Assembly: GCA_018830045.1 (NCBI GenBank)
Contig: JAHJTF010000033.1
Location: 1-43,260, forward strand
From: Patescibacteria group bacterium
Lineage (GTDB): Bacteria > Patescibacteriota > Microgenomatia > UBA1400 > PJMF01
Length of the DNA stretch: 43,260 nt
Direction of reading: 5' to 3'
In this document: one piece after another, positions 1-8,502 of the stretch
Numbering within the stretch: position 1 is the first letter of the stretch
Layout of the letters: every line of letters begins with the position of its first letter
The notes under the pieces: generated by a model
What the model was told of the DNA's origin: nothing
Databases searched by the model: none
The model's input: the letters and a program-made list of their open reading frames with translations, nothing else
Made by a program: the position numbers and the translations under genes

Positions 1-2
1 CA

Positions 3-443
3 ATTAAATATCATACCGCCACCCATTTACTGCATGCGGCACTACGAAAAATTTTAGGCAATCATGTTGGACAAAAAGGTTCCAACATTACAGCAGAAAG
101 ACTTCGTTTTGATTTTTCCCATCCTCAGGCTTTAACTTTGGAGGAGATCAATCAAGTAGAAACTCAGATTAATACTTGGATAGAGGCTGATTTACCAGTT
201 ACCAAACAAACTATGAATAAACAGGCTGCCTTAGATGCGGGAGCAATTGCTTTCTTTATAGAAAAATATCCCGATGAAGTTACTATCTATACTATTGGCC
301 AAAAGTCAGACAGTGATTGGATTTCTAAAGAGTTCTGCGGTGGACCGCATGTAGATAAAACCAGCAAAATTAACCTAGTGAAGCTGTCCAAAGAACAATC
401 TTGTGGAGCCGGAGTCCGTCGAGTTTACGTTAAATTTGAGTAA
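3..443 (+). CDS. alaS: Alanyl-tRNA synthetase, C-terminal part (partial, 5' end outside window)
   Basis: The reading frame is open from base 3 and lacks a start, so the gene enters from the left. The visible part is the editing (tRNA_SAD) domain of alanyl-tRNA synthetase, which hydrolyses mischarged Ser- or Gly-tRNA-Ala. The zinc-binding motif HTATH lies at the start of the visible part and the second metal motif CGGPH about 110 residues later, followed by a GVRR motif. The protein ends about 5 residues after GVRR. The usual oligomerisation and C-Ala (DHHA1) domains are therefore missing and this is a short form of the enzyme. A free-standing AlaX editing protein is the alternative, because the catalytic half lies outside the window. 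Confidence 0.88.
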   Translation: MKYHTATHLLHAALRKILGNHVGQKGSNITAERLRFDFSHPQALTLEEINQVETQINTWIEADLPVTKQTMNKQAALDAGAIAFFIEKYPDEVTIYTIGQKSDSDWISKEFCGGPHVDKTSKINLVKLSKEQSCGAGVRRVYVKFE

Positions 444-472
444 AAATAGTACTTTTCTTACCCTAGTTGAGG

Positions 473-478
473 TATAGT
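473..478 (+). promoter_or_regulatory. -10 box (TATAGT) for the envelope cluster, leaderless type
   Basis: TATAGT lies 8 bases before the ATG at 487. No Shine-Dalgarno sequence is visible. A transcript starting about 7 bases downstream of the box would begin at or next to the start codon. The -35 region is weak. The gap between alaS and the next gene is only 43 bases. Confidence 0.5.
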
Positions 479-486
479 ATAGACGC

Positions 487-2556
487 ATGCTGCCTAAAGT
501 TTTTAAACATAAAAAACCGCTTAATAAGCTTTATTTAGCGATTTTAATTTCAGATTCTTCTATCCAAGTTGCTTTTTGGCAGGTCGGTAGTGATGGGGCG
601 ACTATTCTTAAGAAATCCACCAAAAGATCATATCGAGGCCAAAACCAGGCACTAGAGGAAGTAGATAGGGCTCTTCAGGAATTAGGTAAACAGTCAGAGG
701 ATGTTAATGAAGTGGTTTTTGGTTTTCAACCCACCTGGGCTGAAAATCAGGGCGTAGCTACTGTGAAAAAACCATTTTTAAAAGCTATCACCCAAGAGTT
801 AGATTTAGATGCAGTTGGTTTTGTTATTACCTCCGAGGCACTGGCTCTTCAATTGACGGTTAATAATCCTCGTCTTTGTGCCCTTTTAATTGAGTTTAGC
901 CAGCATGAGCTATATTTAAGTTTAATTGATCAGGGGAAGCTGGTGAGCACTAAGTTTGTTGGCCGGTCTGATCAAACTATCGCTGACATGACAGAAGCAC
1001 TAGCTCGGCTTAATGTTCATTTAGAGGCAGAGGCTAAGTTTCCATCTAAAATGTTGCTCAGTTCGCTAGAATTGAGTCAGGCGGAGTTGATGGAGCAACA
1101 GCAGTTATTATTGGAGCACGATTGGGTCAATTCACATCCTTTTGTTCATTCACCTACGGTTGAAATCCTTGATTCTGATTTAGCTATAGATGCAGTGGTT
1201 AAACAAGGTGGAGTTTCCATAACTGGAGTAGAAGATAGTAAACCCGAACCAACTCAGGCCACTAGTTTTGGAGTGAAAGTTAAGCTCTCTGATTTACAGG
1301 CGCCAAAATTTAGGACCCCAGAACCCCCTCCATCTAATCAACTTCACGAAGATAAGCCGGATAAGTTACAATCAGGGATTAAAATGAAAATGTTTAGTTG
1401 GTTTGGTCATCATAAATTATTTGCCATTGGTGGTTTTATCTCCGGATTATTGGCTTTAGGAATCATTAGTTGGGTTTGGTTAAGCACTAGCGTTTGGGTT
1501 CAAGTGATTTTAGATTTAAAAACCCAAACTATTTCCAGTGAAGCCGTCGTGACCCTGGATCCAAACACGGCAAGCTCAGATATTGAAAAATTAATTTTGT
1601 CGGCCAATACTGTAAAAAAACAAGTTTCAGGTAGTTGGACCAAGGAAACCACTGGCACAAAGCTAGTGGGTGATAAAGCCATTGGCAAAGTAATTTTATA
1701 TAATAAAACTGACGGTGTAAAAACCTTTGATAAAGGCACAAAATTAGCAAAGGGAAGCTTGGTATTTACTTTAGACGAAGAAGTTATAGTAGCTTCTGCT
1801 AGCACTAGGGAAATATCCGGTGGCAAAGAGGTCAATTATGGTCAGGCTGAAGCCAAAGTTACTGCCGCTACTATTGGATCAGATTCTAATTTAGCCAAAG
1901 AAACAGAATTGCAGATAGCTAGTTTTGATCCCGGAACTTACTTGGCCACAGCTCTAGAATCTTTTGCTGGTGGCTCAAGCCGTGAGGTTAGAGTTGTTTC
2001 TGCAAGTGACAGAGAAGAGCTTTTAGAAAAGTTAACTAAAGAATTGCTTACCAAAGCCAATCAAGCGATGCAGGATGAAGTTGTAAATGGTACCTATTTG
2101 GTCCAGACCAATGTGACTCAGATTGACAAAAAAACATTCACGGCTGAGATTGGAAATGAAGTTGGCTCAGTGACCCTAGATCTAGAGTTAACTGTCCAAG
2201 CCCTATCTTATGAAACTCAGAATCTAAAACCACTAGCTCAAAGCGTGTTGGAGGCAAAGATTCCTCAAGGCTACACCCTAGCTAATAGTGATCCACAAAT
2301 TTTATCAGCCCCAGATCAAGAGGCGAGTAAGTCGGGAGCCGTGACCTTAGTAGTTAATATAACTTCGCAGGCCAAACCAGATTTAGACCTGGATAACCTA
2401 AAACTGACTATTGCTGGTAAAAGCATCACCCAAGCCAAGCGAATTCTGATTGCAAATGATGCGATCAACTCGGTTGAAGTGAAGTCAATACCTGGAATTG
2501 CGATTAGATTCTATCCCCGCATACCCAAAGATCCTGCTAAGATAGAAATACAGTGA
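487..2556 (+). CDS. Membrane protein: ASKHA-like N-terminal domain, TM segment, baseplate-J-like domain
   Basis: This 689-residue protein has three parts. Residues 1 to about 235 resemble an ASKHA (PilM/FtsA-like) fold in their alternation of strands and helices, but without a clear ATP-binding signature. Residues about 250-300 form a proline- and charge-rich linker. One transmembrane segment lies at about residues 309-331. The rest is predicted to be extracytoplasmic and resembles the baseplate J/gp47-like proteins often annotated in CPR genomes. Its stop overlaps the sortase start (GTGA), so the two are probably translationally coupled and work together at the cell surface. The baseplate-J label is moderately supported; the ASKHA label is an inference from sequence pattern. 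The molecular function is unknown. Confidence 0.7.
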   Translation: MLPKVFKHKKPLNKLYLAILISDSSIQVAFWQVGSDGATILKKSTKRSYRGQNQALEEVDRALQELGKQSEDVNEVVFGFQPTWAENQGVATVKKPFLKAITQELDLDAVGFVITSEALALQLTVNNPRLCALLIEFSQHELYLSLIDQGKLVSTKFVGRSDQTIADMTEALARLNVHLEAEAKFPSKMLLSSLELSQAELMEQQQLLLEHDWVNSHPFVHSPTVEILDSDLAIDAVVKQGGVSITGVEDSKPEPTQATSFGVKVKLSDLQAPKFRTPEPPPSNQLHEDKPDKLQSGIKMKMFSWFGHHKLFAIGGFISGLLALGIISWVWLSTSVWVQVILDLKTQTISSEAVVTLDPNTASSDIEKLILSANTVKKQVSGSWTKETTGTKLVGDKAIGKVILYNKTDGVKTFDKGTKLAKGSLVFTLDEEVIVASASTREISGGKEVNYGQAEAKVTAATIGSDSNLAKETELQIASFDPGTYLATALESFAGGSSREVRVVSASDREELLEKLTKELLTKANQAMQDEVVNGTYLVQTNVTQIDKKTFTAEIGNEVGSVTLDLELTVQALSYETQNLKPLAQSVLEAKIPQGYTLANSDPQILSAPDQEASKSGAVTLVVNITSQAKPDLDLDNLKLTIAGKSITQAKRILIANDAINSVEVKSIPGIAIRFYPRIPKDPAKIEIQ

Positions 2557-3503
2557 CATCATCAAGCCAAATTTCATCAAGACAATTGGTGGATCTGTAT
2601 CGCAAAGCAATTGCGAAGAATTTGTCTTTAGACAAACTAGAAAAAAAAATTTCCAAAAAAATTGACAAACTGCGGGTGAGTAAAAAACTAGAAAACAAAA
2701 AAGAGCAGGTAAGGGTAGATCAAATTCGGAGTCGTCTACCCAAGGTAGTGCGTTTTGGGGCGTTGATTTTACCAATCATATTTATTGGCGTGGGTTTATT
2801 TTTTTTAGGCAATGCTTTGATGCCGCTTGTTGCGTATTACACTTTGACTTTGCCTAAATTAAGTCAAAATCGACTCATCGCGCCTATTCCTCGCGAAGCA
2901 GTATTGGATATTACTCCGATGGTCATTGCTCAAACAGAATCAAGCTCATCCGTACTTGGCTCTAGTTCCGTAACAGGAACCGGACCAGTTATCTTAGATA
3001 CAGAGTTAGATTACACCAATCTTTCCAATTGGTTTAAAGATGATCGTAGTCAAATTTTGCGCAAGATTCAAAACCAAACTATGTATACTTTGGCCATCCC
3101 TAAGCTAAAGATTGAGAATGCTCAAGTCAAAATTGGCGGGACTGATCTAGAACAAAGTTTGATTGTGTATCCCGGCACGGCCTTGCCTGGAGATGTTGGC
3201 GCGCCAGTGATTTTTGGGCATTCCGTGCTCAGACAGTTTTTTAATCCAAGTGAGAAAAATCCCCGGCGTTATAACTCAATTTTTAGTTATATCATGACTT
3301 TAGAAGCCGGAGATGAAGTATTAATAACTCATGATGGCGCTTTGTATAAATACATAGTTAGAGAAAAATCTGAGGTTAAGCCTGAGGATACTTATATTTT
3401 GGCTCAGCAGTATGACAGTAGGCGTTTAAAGCTTGTCACCTGTGTACCTGAGGGTACATATTTGCGCAGGGGTGTGATCACAGCCGAGCTGGTGACACAT
3501 TAA
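2553..3503 (+). CDS. Sortase family transpeptidase (class D/E-like)
   Basis: This 316-residue protein has a basic, lysine-rich N-terminal region (residues 1-65), a hydrophobic membrane anchor at about residues 66-92, a low-complexity serine/threonine stretch, and a C-terminal sortase domain. The catalytic triad is visible: His223 in FGHSV, Cys297 in LVTCVP, and Arg305 or Arg306 eight to nine residues later. Sortases cleave sorting signals and attach proteins to the envelope or to each other. The GTG start at 2553 overlaps the previous stop, so expression should be coupled to the baseplate-J-like gene. No LPXTG-bearing substrate was recognised in this window. Confidence 0.87.
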   Translation: MTSSSQISSRQLVDLYRKAIAKNLSLDKLEKKISKKIDKLRVSKKLENKKEQVRVDQIRSRLPKVVRFGALILPIIFIGVGLFFLGNALMPLVAYYTLTLPKLSQNRLIAPIPREAVLDITPMVIAQTESSSSVLGSSSVTGTGPVILDTELDYTNLSNWFKDDRSQILRKIQNQTMYTLAIPKLKIENAQVKIGGTDLEQSLIVYPGTALPGDVGAPVIFGHSVLRQFFNPSEKNPRRYNSIFSYIMTLEAGDEVLITHDGALYKYIVREKSEVKPEDTYILAQQYDSRRLKLVTCVPEGTYLRRGVITAELVTH

Positions 3504-3511
3504 TTATTAAG

Positions 3512-3895
3512 ATGAAAAAAATATTAGCTATTGATTACGGGACAAAGCGAATTGGATTGGCCATCAGCCAGGCGAACCTAGCTGAGCCATTGGCAATTTT
3601 AAGCAATAATGAGATTATTTTTGGGAAATTAATGCAGATAATTCAGGAAGAGAAAATTGAGCTTATTTTGGTTGGTATGTCAGAAAACCAAATGGCAGAT
3701 AAGACTAAAAAATTTGCGCTTGAGCTCAAAGAACAAACCGCCATCCCAATTCAATTCATTGATGAAACCCTAAGTTCTAAACGAGTGCATCAAAAACTAG
3801 CTAGTTCTCATATGAAACTCAAAAAACGCCAACAGCCAATCGATCACTATGCGGCGGCGGAAATGCTGCAAGAATGGTTGGAAATAAATCAATAA
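3512..3895 (+). CDS. ruvX: RuvX/YqgF family Holliday-junction resolvase-like nuclease
   Basis: At 127 residues this has the normal length for the family. It shows the YqgF fold signature: the N-terminal IDYGTKRIGLA motif with the first acidic residue (Asp7), a DETLSS motif in the middle, and a C-terminal acidic position in the PIDHYAAAEML segment. Family members are RNase-H-fold nucleases linked to pre-16S rRNA 5'-end processing and to Holliday-junction resolution. It begins 8 bases after the sortase stop and is probably co-transcribed with it. In many bacteria ruvX lies close to mltG, as it does here. Confidence 0.93.
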   Translation: MKKILAIDYGTKRIGLAISQANLAEPLAILSNNEIIFGKLMQIIQEEKIELILVGMSENQMADKTKKFALELKEQTAIPIQFIDETLSSKRVHQKLASSHMKLKKRQQPIDHYAAAEMLQEWLEINQ

Positions 3896-3905
3896 ATGCT
3901 ATACT
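3878..3905 (+). promoter_or_regulatory. Promoter for mltG (TTGGAA-16-TATACT), leaderless type
   Basis: TTGGAA (3878-3883) and TATACT (3900-3905) are separated by 16 bases. The -10 box ends 7 bases before the ATG at 3913 and no Shine-Dalgarno sequence is present. The -35 element lies inside the end of ruvX. The arrangement supports 3913 as the true start over the longer frame starting at 3874. Confidence 0.55.
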
Positions 3906-3912
3906 TTTTGCC

Positions 3913-4890
3913 ATGTCGTTAAAAAGATACTTTTTTATTATCCCAATCGCCAGTTTCGTTTTTGGAGTTGGTGTTTTGATCTATGTTTATTCTCTTTTTC
4001 AACCAGTGGGTTCAAGTGAAGCCGGCACTACTAGGTTTGTTATCCCCAAAGGCCAAGCTGCGAGTATGATTGCGAGCCGACTTCAAGACGAAGGCTTGAT
4101 TAAAAGTTCTTTGGTGTTTCGTTTTGTTGTGAAACAACAAGGTTTCCAAGACAGACTCCAAGCTGGATCTTTTCAACTCTCACCCGCCATGAGCTTGATT
4201 GCAATTGCCAACCAGCTTACTTTGGGCACCAATGATATTTGGGTAACATTACCAGAGGGTTGGCGCAGAGAAGAGATTGCCGCCAGCTTTAGTAGTAATG
4301 ATTTTCCTGCTTTTGATTCTAAAGAATTTTTAAATTTTACTTTGAGTCAGGAGGGTCGGCTTTTCCCTGACACCTATCTTTTTGCTAGAGAATCAACAGC
4401 CGAGACAATTTATAAGGTGTTAAGTAATAATTTCCAGAAGAAAGTAGTGACTGGTTTGGCAGAAAAAATCAATAATTCTCCATATGATTTCCAAGAGGCA
4501 TTGATCATGGCTTCAGTTGTAGAACGGGAAGCCAGAGGATACGAAGAAATGAGACATGTGGCTGGAATCCTGTGGAGAAGAATTGAGATGGGGATGGCGC
4601 TGCAGGCAGATGCTACTTTGCAGTACATCAAGGGTTATAACCCTCAACTCCAATCTTGGTGGGAACCCCCTTCGACTTTGGATAAAAAAATTATCTCACC
4701 TTTTAATACCTACTTAAACTCAGGTTTACCACCAAGACCAATTGCCAATCCAGGATTAGAGGCAATTAAGGCTACCCTTGATCCCTTAAAAACCAATGAC
4801 CTCTTCTATTTACACGACAGATCGGGTGGTATACACTATGCAGAGACTTTGGAAAAACATAACGCAAATGTACAGCAGTACTTGCGATAG
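3913..4890 (+). CDS. mltG: Endolytic murein transglycosylase MltG (YceG-like)
   Basis: This 325-residue protein has an N-terminal transmembrane anchor (about residues 7-29), a LysM-like stretch (VIPKGQAASMIASRL), and a YceG catalytic domain. The catalytic Glu is in the SVVEREA motif. LQADATLQY and the NTY...GLPPRPIANPG motifs typical of MltG follow. The enzyme cleaves nascent glycan strands at the cytoplasmic membrane and helps terminate peptidoglycan synthesis. The start at 3913 is preferred because it places the hydrophobic anchor at the N-terminus and sits 7 bases after a good -10 box. The upstream alternative at 3874 overlaps ruvX and adds unconserved sequence. Confidence 0.94.
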   Translation: MSLKRYFFIIPIASFVFGVGVLIYVYSLFQPVGSSEAGTTRFVIPKGQAASMIASRLQDEGLIKSSLVFRFVVKQQGFQDRLQAGSFQLSPAMSLIAIANQLTLGTNDIWVTLPEGWRREEIAASFSSNDFPAFDSKEFLNFTLSQEGRLFPDTYLFARESTAETIYKVLSNNFQKKVVTGLAEKINNSPYDFQEALIMASVVEREARGYEEMRHVAGILWRRIEMGMALQADATLQYIKGYNPQLQSWWEPPSTLDKKIISPFNTYLNSGLPPRPIANPGLEAIKATLDPLKTNDLFYLHDRSGGIHYAETLEKHNANVQQYLR

Positions 4891-4910
4891 TTGTTTGTTA
4901 TTGATATAAT
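4882..4910 (+). promoter_or_regulatory. Strong promoter for rpoBC (TTGCGA-17-TATAAT)
   Basis: TTGCGA (4882-4887) and a perfect TATAAT (4905-4910) are separated by 17 bases. The -35 element overlaps the end of mltG. A transcript starting near 4917 would carry a leader of about 190 bases before rpoB, unlike the leaderless genes elsewhere in the window. Confidence 0.75.
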
Positions 4911-4976
4911 CCCTCAGTTCCCTTAGCAATTAAAGATTTACTCGGGATTCTTTTGTTTATTAAATACATAAAATCA

Positions 4977-5067
4977 AGCTCACCGACAGTATAGAGAGCA
5001 CGAGCCACGTGGTCTCTTTTTGTTGTGGTTATTACTCGGTGAGATTTTTTAACTTAAAAACCACAAC
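4977..5067 (+). ncRNA. Candidate structured 5' leader / attenuator of rpoB
   Basis: An 8-bp perfect stem joins CTCACCGA (4979-4986) to TCGGTGAG (5036-5043) and is followed at once by six T (5045-5050), like an intrinsic terminator. Inside it lies a second hairpin, 4993-5001 with 5009-5017 and one G-G mismatch, also followed by T. A 9-bp perfect match joins GTTGTGGTT (5022-5030), in the loop of the outer stem, to AACCACAAC (5059-5067) downstream. If both helices form this is an H-type pseudoknot; otherwise they could act as alternatives. I did not recognise it as a known family. Helices this short can occur by chance. Confidence 0.5.
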
Positions 5068-5106
5068 TAGCATAGATAGTGAGTATAAAAATAGTCAGGA
5101 GTTTCA

Positions 5107-8100
5107 ATGCCACGTCAGCCACGAATTCAATGGGGAAAAAAACGAAAAATTTTACCAAAACTTGATTTAATTGAGCTCCAGAGCAAGAGCTACCAAGAGT
5201 TTTTAGACACAGGCTTGCGTGAATCTTTAGATGAAATAAACGGGGAAAATGGCATTGAAGATTTTACAGGCAAAAACTGGGTGCTAAAGTTTGGTAATTA
5301 TCGCTTTGGTGAGCCCAAATATACTCCTACAGAAGCCAAGAATAAGGCAGTTACCTATGACATTCCCCTTTATGTAGAAGCAACTTTGACTAATAAAAGA
5401 ACTGGAGATACCCAAACCCAAGAAGTTTTCTTAGCTGATATACCCAAGATGACTAAGGTGGGAACTTTTATCATCAATGGAATTGAGCGAGCGGTAGTGA
5501 CTCAATTAGTGAGATCACCTGGAGTTTTCTTTTCTGGGGACAAAGATATTAGTGGCCAAATTCTATACAAAGCTGAGCTGCGACCATTGCGCGGTTCTTG
5601 GCTAGAGGTAGCCGTAGGCAAACGTGATGTGATTTCAGTGAAGATTGATCGTCGGCGTAAGATGCCAGTTACAGTACTGCTTCGGGCGATGGGCTATAGC
5701 AGTGATGAAGAAATATTAGAGCTATTTAGAGACGAAATTGGATATGACGAACATGATTTAATCAATAACTCAATTATTAAGGATACCACTAAAACTGAGG
5801 AGGAAGCTTTAATTGAGCTTTACGAAAAAATGCGGCCCGGCGAGCCAGCAGTTTTAGATACTGCTCGAGATTATTTATTCCAATTATTTTTTGATGCCAG
5901 GAGATATGATCTGGGAGAAGTGGGTCGCTACAAACTTAATAGTCGTTTAAAACAAGAGGTCAAAGAAGATGTCGCTGTATTAACAAAAGAAGATGTAATT
6001 TCTACAGTTAAATACCTAATTGGTTTGCAAAATGATCGTGGCAAGATAGATGATATTGATCATCTTAGTAATCGTCGTGTGAGACGAGTCGGGGAGCTGG
6101 TTCAGGGCAATGCAGTGCGCATTGGTCTAATTAGACTAGAGCGTTCAATTAGAGAGAAAATGTCTTTAACTAAAACTGATGAAACTTTAACTCCAGCTGC
6201 CTTAGTTAACGCTCGGCCTTTAATTGCTACTATTTCTGAATTTTTCCGTCGCAATCGTTTGTCCACGATTTTAGATCAAACTAATCCTCTGGCCGAAATT
6301 GATAACTTACGACGCTTATCAGTTATGGGTAGTGGTGGAGTCACTCGCGAGCGTGCTTCGTTTTCTATGCGTGATATCAACACCTCTCAATATTCTCGGA
6401 TAGATCCAGTTAGATCTCCTGAGGGTCCCAATATTGGCTTGGTGACTTATTTAGCTCTTTACGCTCGGGTTAACAAGTTTGGATTTTTAGAAGCTCCATT
6501 TCTCAAAGTTAAGGAACATCGAAATAAGATGAAGATCACCGATGAAATTGTGTACATGAATGCTGATGTGGAAGAAGAGCACCGTGTTACTCATGCTGGC
6601 GTTGAAATCGATGACGATGGCTATATTACTCAAGAATGGGTGCCAATGCGTTTTATGAATAATTTTATTGAAGGCTCAGTAAAAGAAGTTGAGTATATTG
6701 ACGTTGTCCCTGCTCAAGTAATTGGGACTTCAGCTTCCCTGATTCCTTTTATTGCTCATGACGAAGCTAACCGTGCTTTGATGGGAACTCACATGCAGTG
6801 TCAGGCAGTTCCGCTAGTTAAGACGGAAGCTCCCATAGTTGGTACTGGCATGGAAGAGATAGTTGCTTGTGCCATGGGAAGAACAGTCAGGGCTTGGCAC
6901 GGCGGAGAAGTTGAATATGTAGATGGCAATCAAGTTATTATTAATATTAATAAAAAAGAATTAGTTGGAATTAATAAAGAAGATTATTCTCACATTGAAG
7001 AAGTTGATTTCAAAAATGGTAAGGAAATTTATCACTTAACTAAATTTGAGCGTACTTCGCAAAGCACATCTTATTCTCAGCGAGCAATAGTGAAAATTGG
7101 AGATGAAATTTCAAAGGGAGAAATCATTATTGATGGTCCTGCTTCGCAAAATGGCGAACTAGCTTTGGGCGCCAACTTATTAATTGCTTATAGTTCTTTT
7201 GAGGGTCTAGGCTACGAAGATGCGATTGTCATTTCTGATCGATTAGTAAGAGAAGATGTCTTGACCTCAATTCATATTAGCGAGCATCGTGCTCGAGTGA
7301 TGGATACAAAATTAGGGCCTGAGGAATTAACAAATGATATTCCCAATGTTTCAGAGAACTATCTTGCCAACTTAACCGATGATGGAATTGTGCGGATTGG
7401 AAGTGCTGTTTCCTCTGGAGATATTTTAGTGGGTAAGATTGCTCCCAAAGGAGAAACAGAACTTTCTCCAGAAGAAAGATTGCTTCGAGCAATATTTGGT
7501 GAGAAATCGCGAGAAGTACGTGATACTTCGCTCAGGTTGCCACATGGAACCACCGGAACAGTCATTGATGTTTCTGTTTTAGACAGAGAAAAAGGAGATG
7601 AGCTTGATCCCGGTACGTTACAAGAAGTAATTGTCAAAGTGGCTGAAACTAGAAAAATTACCGTTGGGGACAAGTTAGCCGGCCGTCATGGTAATAAAGG
7701 CGTAATTTCAAAGATTATTCCCCAGGCTGATATGCCTCACCTTGAAGACGGGACAGCGATTGATATTATCATTTCTCCCCTATCAGTTTTAGCTCGTATG
7801 AATATGGGTCAGCTCTTGGAAGCTAATTTAGGTTGGGCAGCTAAAACTTTAGGACAAAATGTAGCTATTCCTGTTTTTGAACAAATAGATGAAGAAAAGA
7901 TTTGGGATGCCTTAGAAAAAGCTGGCTTGCCTCGTTCTGGCAAAGTTCAGCTTTATGATGGTCGCAGCGGCGAAAAATTTAGAGAATCAACTGTGGTAGG
8001 AATTGGCTATATCCTCAAACTAGCTCACATGGTAGAAGATAAGGTTCATGCTAGATCAACAGGACCATACTCTCTAGTGACCCAACAACCTTTGGGCGGC

Positions 8101-8499
8101 AAAGCCCAGATGGGTGGTCAGAGAATGGGAGAAATGGAGGTTTGGGCACTAGAAGCACATCGCGCTGCTCATACACTCCAGGAAATGTTAACTATTAAAT
8201 CTGATGATGTTAAAGGTCGTGGTCGAGCCTTTGAAGCCATGGTTAAGGGAGAAGAAATCCCTGCGCCAACCGTGCCTGAGTCATTCAAAGTTCTAGTGAG
8301 AGAACTAAACTCTTTGGGCCTGGATATAATTCCACATGAAGTAAAAGAGAGAGTAGAACTAGAAAAACCAAAAGAAGCTAGCGCTCAACCGAGTGAAAAT
8401 CAAACTAATGACACTGCTAATGACACTGCCGATCAATCAGATGAGGTAGAGCCAGATGGCGATCAATCATTAACTACAGACAACGAGGATAAGGAGTAA
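5107..8499 (+). CDS. rpoB: DNA-directed RNA polymerase subunit beta
   Basis: This 1130-residue beta subunit is shorter than the 1342-residue E. coli protein and has no large lineage insertions. It contains the rifampicin-binding region with RDINTSQYSRIDPVRSPEGPN, the GxKxAGRHGNKG region near residue 860, and the C-terminal QQPLGGKAQMGGQRMGEMEVWALEAH motif that contacts beta'. The last 45 residues form an acidic, Asn/Asp/Thr-rich tail with a repeated NDTA unit. An AGGAG Shine-Dalgarno (5097-5101) lies 5 bases before the ATG. rplJ and rplL, which often precede rpoB, are absent; mltG lies upstream instead. rpoC follows after 3 bases. Confidence 0.98.
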   Translation: MPRQPRIQWGKKRKILPKLDLIELQSKSYQEFLDTGLRESLDEINGENGIEDFTGKNWVLKFGNYRFGEPKYTPTEAKNKAVTYDIPLYVEATLTNKRTGDTQTQEVFLADIPKMTKVGTFIINGIERAVVTQLVRSPGVFFSGDKDISGQILYKAELRPLRGSWLEVAVGKRDVISVKIDRRRKMPVTVLLRAMGYSSDEEILELFRDEIGYDEHDLINNSIIKDTTKTEEEALIELYEKMRPGEPAVLDTARDYLFQLFFDARRYDLGEVGRYKLNSRLKQEVKEDVAVLTKEDVISTVKYLIGLQNDRGKIDDIDHLSNRRVRRVGELVQGNAVRIGLIRLERSIREKMSLTKTDETLTPAALVNARPLIATISEFFRRNRLSTILDQTNPLAEIDNLRRLSVMGSGGVTRERASFSMRDINTSQYSRIDPVRSPEGPNIGLVTYLALYARVNKFGFLEAPFLKVKEHRNKMKITDEIVYMNADVEEEHRVTHAGVEIDDDGYITQEWVPMRFMNNFIEGSVKEVEYIDVVPAQVIGTSASLIPFIAHDEANRALMGTHMQCQAVPLVKTEAPIVGTGMEEIVACAMGRTVRAWHGGEVEYVDGNQVIININKKELVGINKEDYSHIEEVDFKNGKEIYHLTKFERTSQSTSYSQRAIVKIGDEISKGEIIIDGPASQNGELALGANLLIAYSSFEGLGYEDAIVISDRLVREDVLTSIHISEHRARVMDTKLGPEELTNDIPNVSENYLANLTDDGIVRIGSAVSSGDILVGKIAPKGETELSPEERLLRAIFGEKSREVRDTSLRLPHGTTGTVIDVSVLDREKGDELDPGTLQEVIVKVAETRKITVGDKLAGRHGNKGVISKIIPQADMPHLEDGTAIDIIISPLSVLARMNMGQLLEANLGWAAKTLGQNVAIPVFEQIDEEKIWDALEKAGLPRSGKVQLYDGRSGEKFRESTVVGIGYILKLAHMVEDKVHARSTGPYSLVTQQPLGGKAQMGGQRMGEMEVWALEAHRAAHTLQEMLTIKSDDVKGRGRAFEAMVKGEEIPAPTVPESFKVLVRELNSLGLDIIPHEVKERVELEKPKEASAQPSENQTNDTANDTADQSDEVEPDGDQSLTTDNEDKE

Positions 8500-8502
8500 A
8501 CC

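Noticed and set aside
2485..2775. Minus-strand open frame across the junction of the baseplate-J-like and sortase genes
   Set aside because: It is fully antisense to two supported genes and has no initiation signal or domain.
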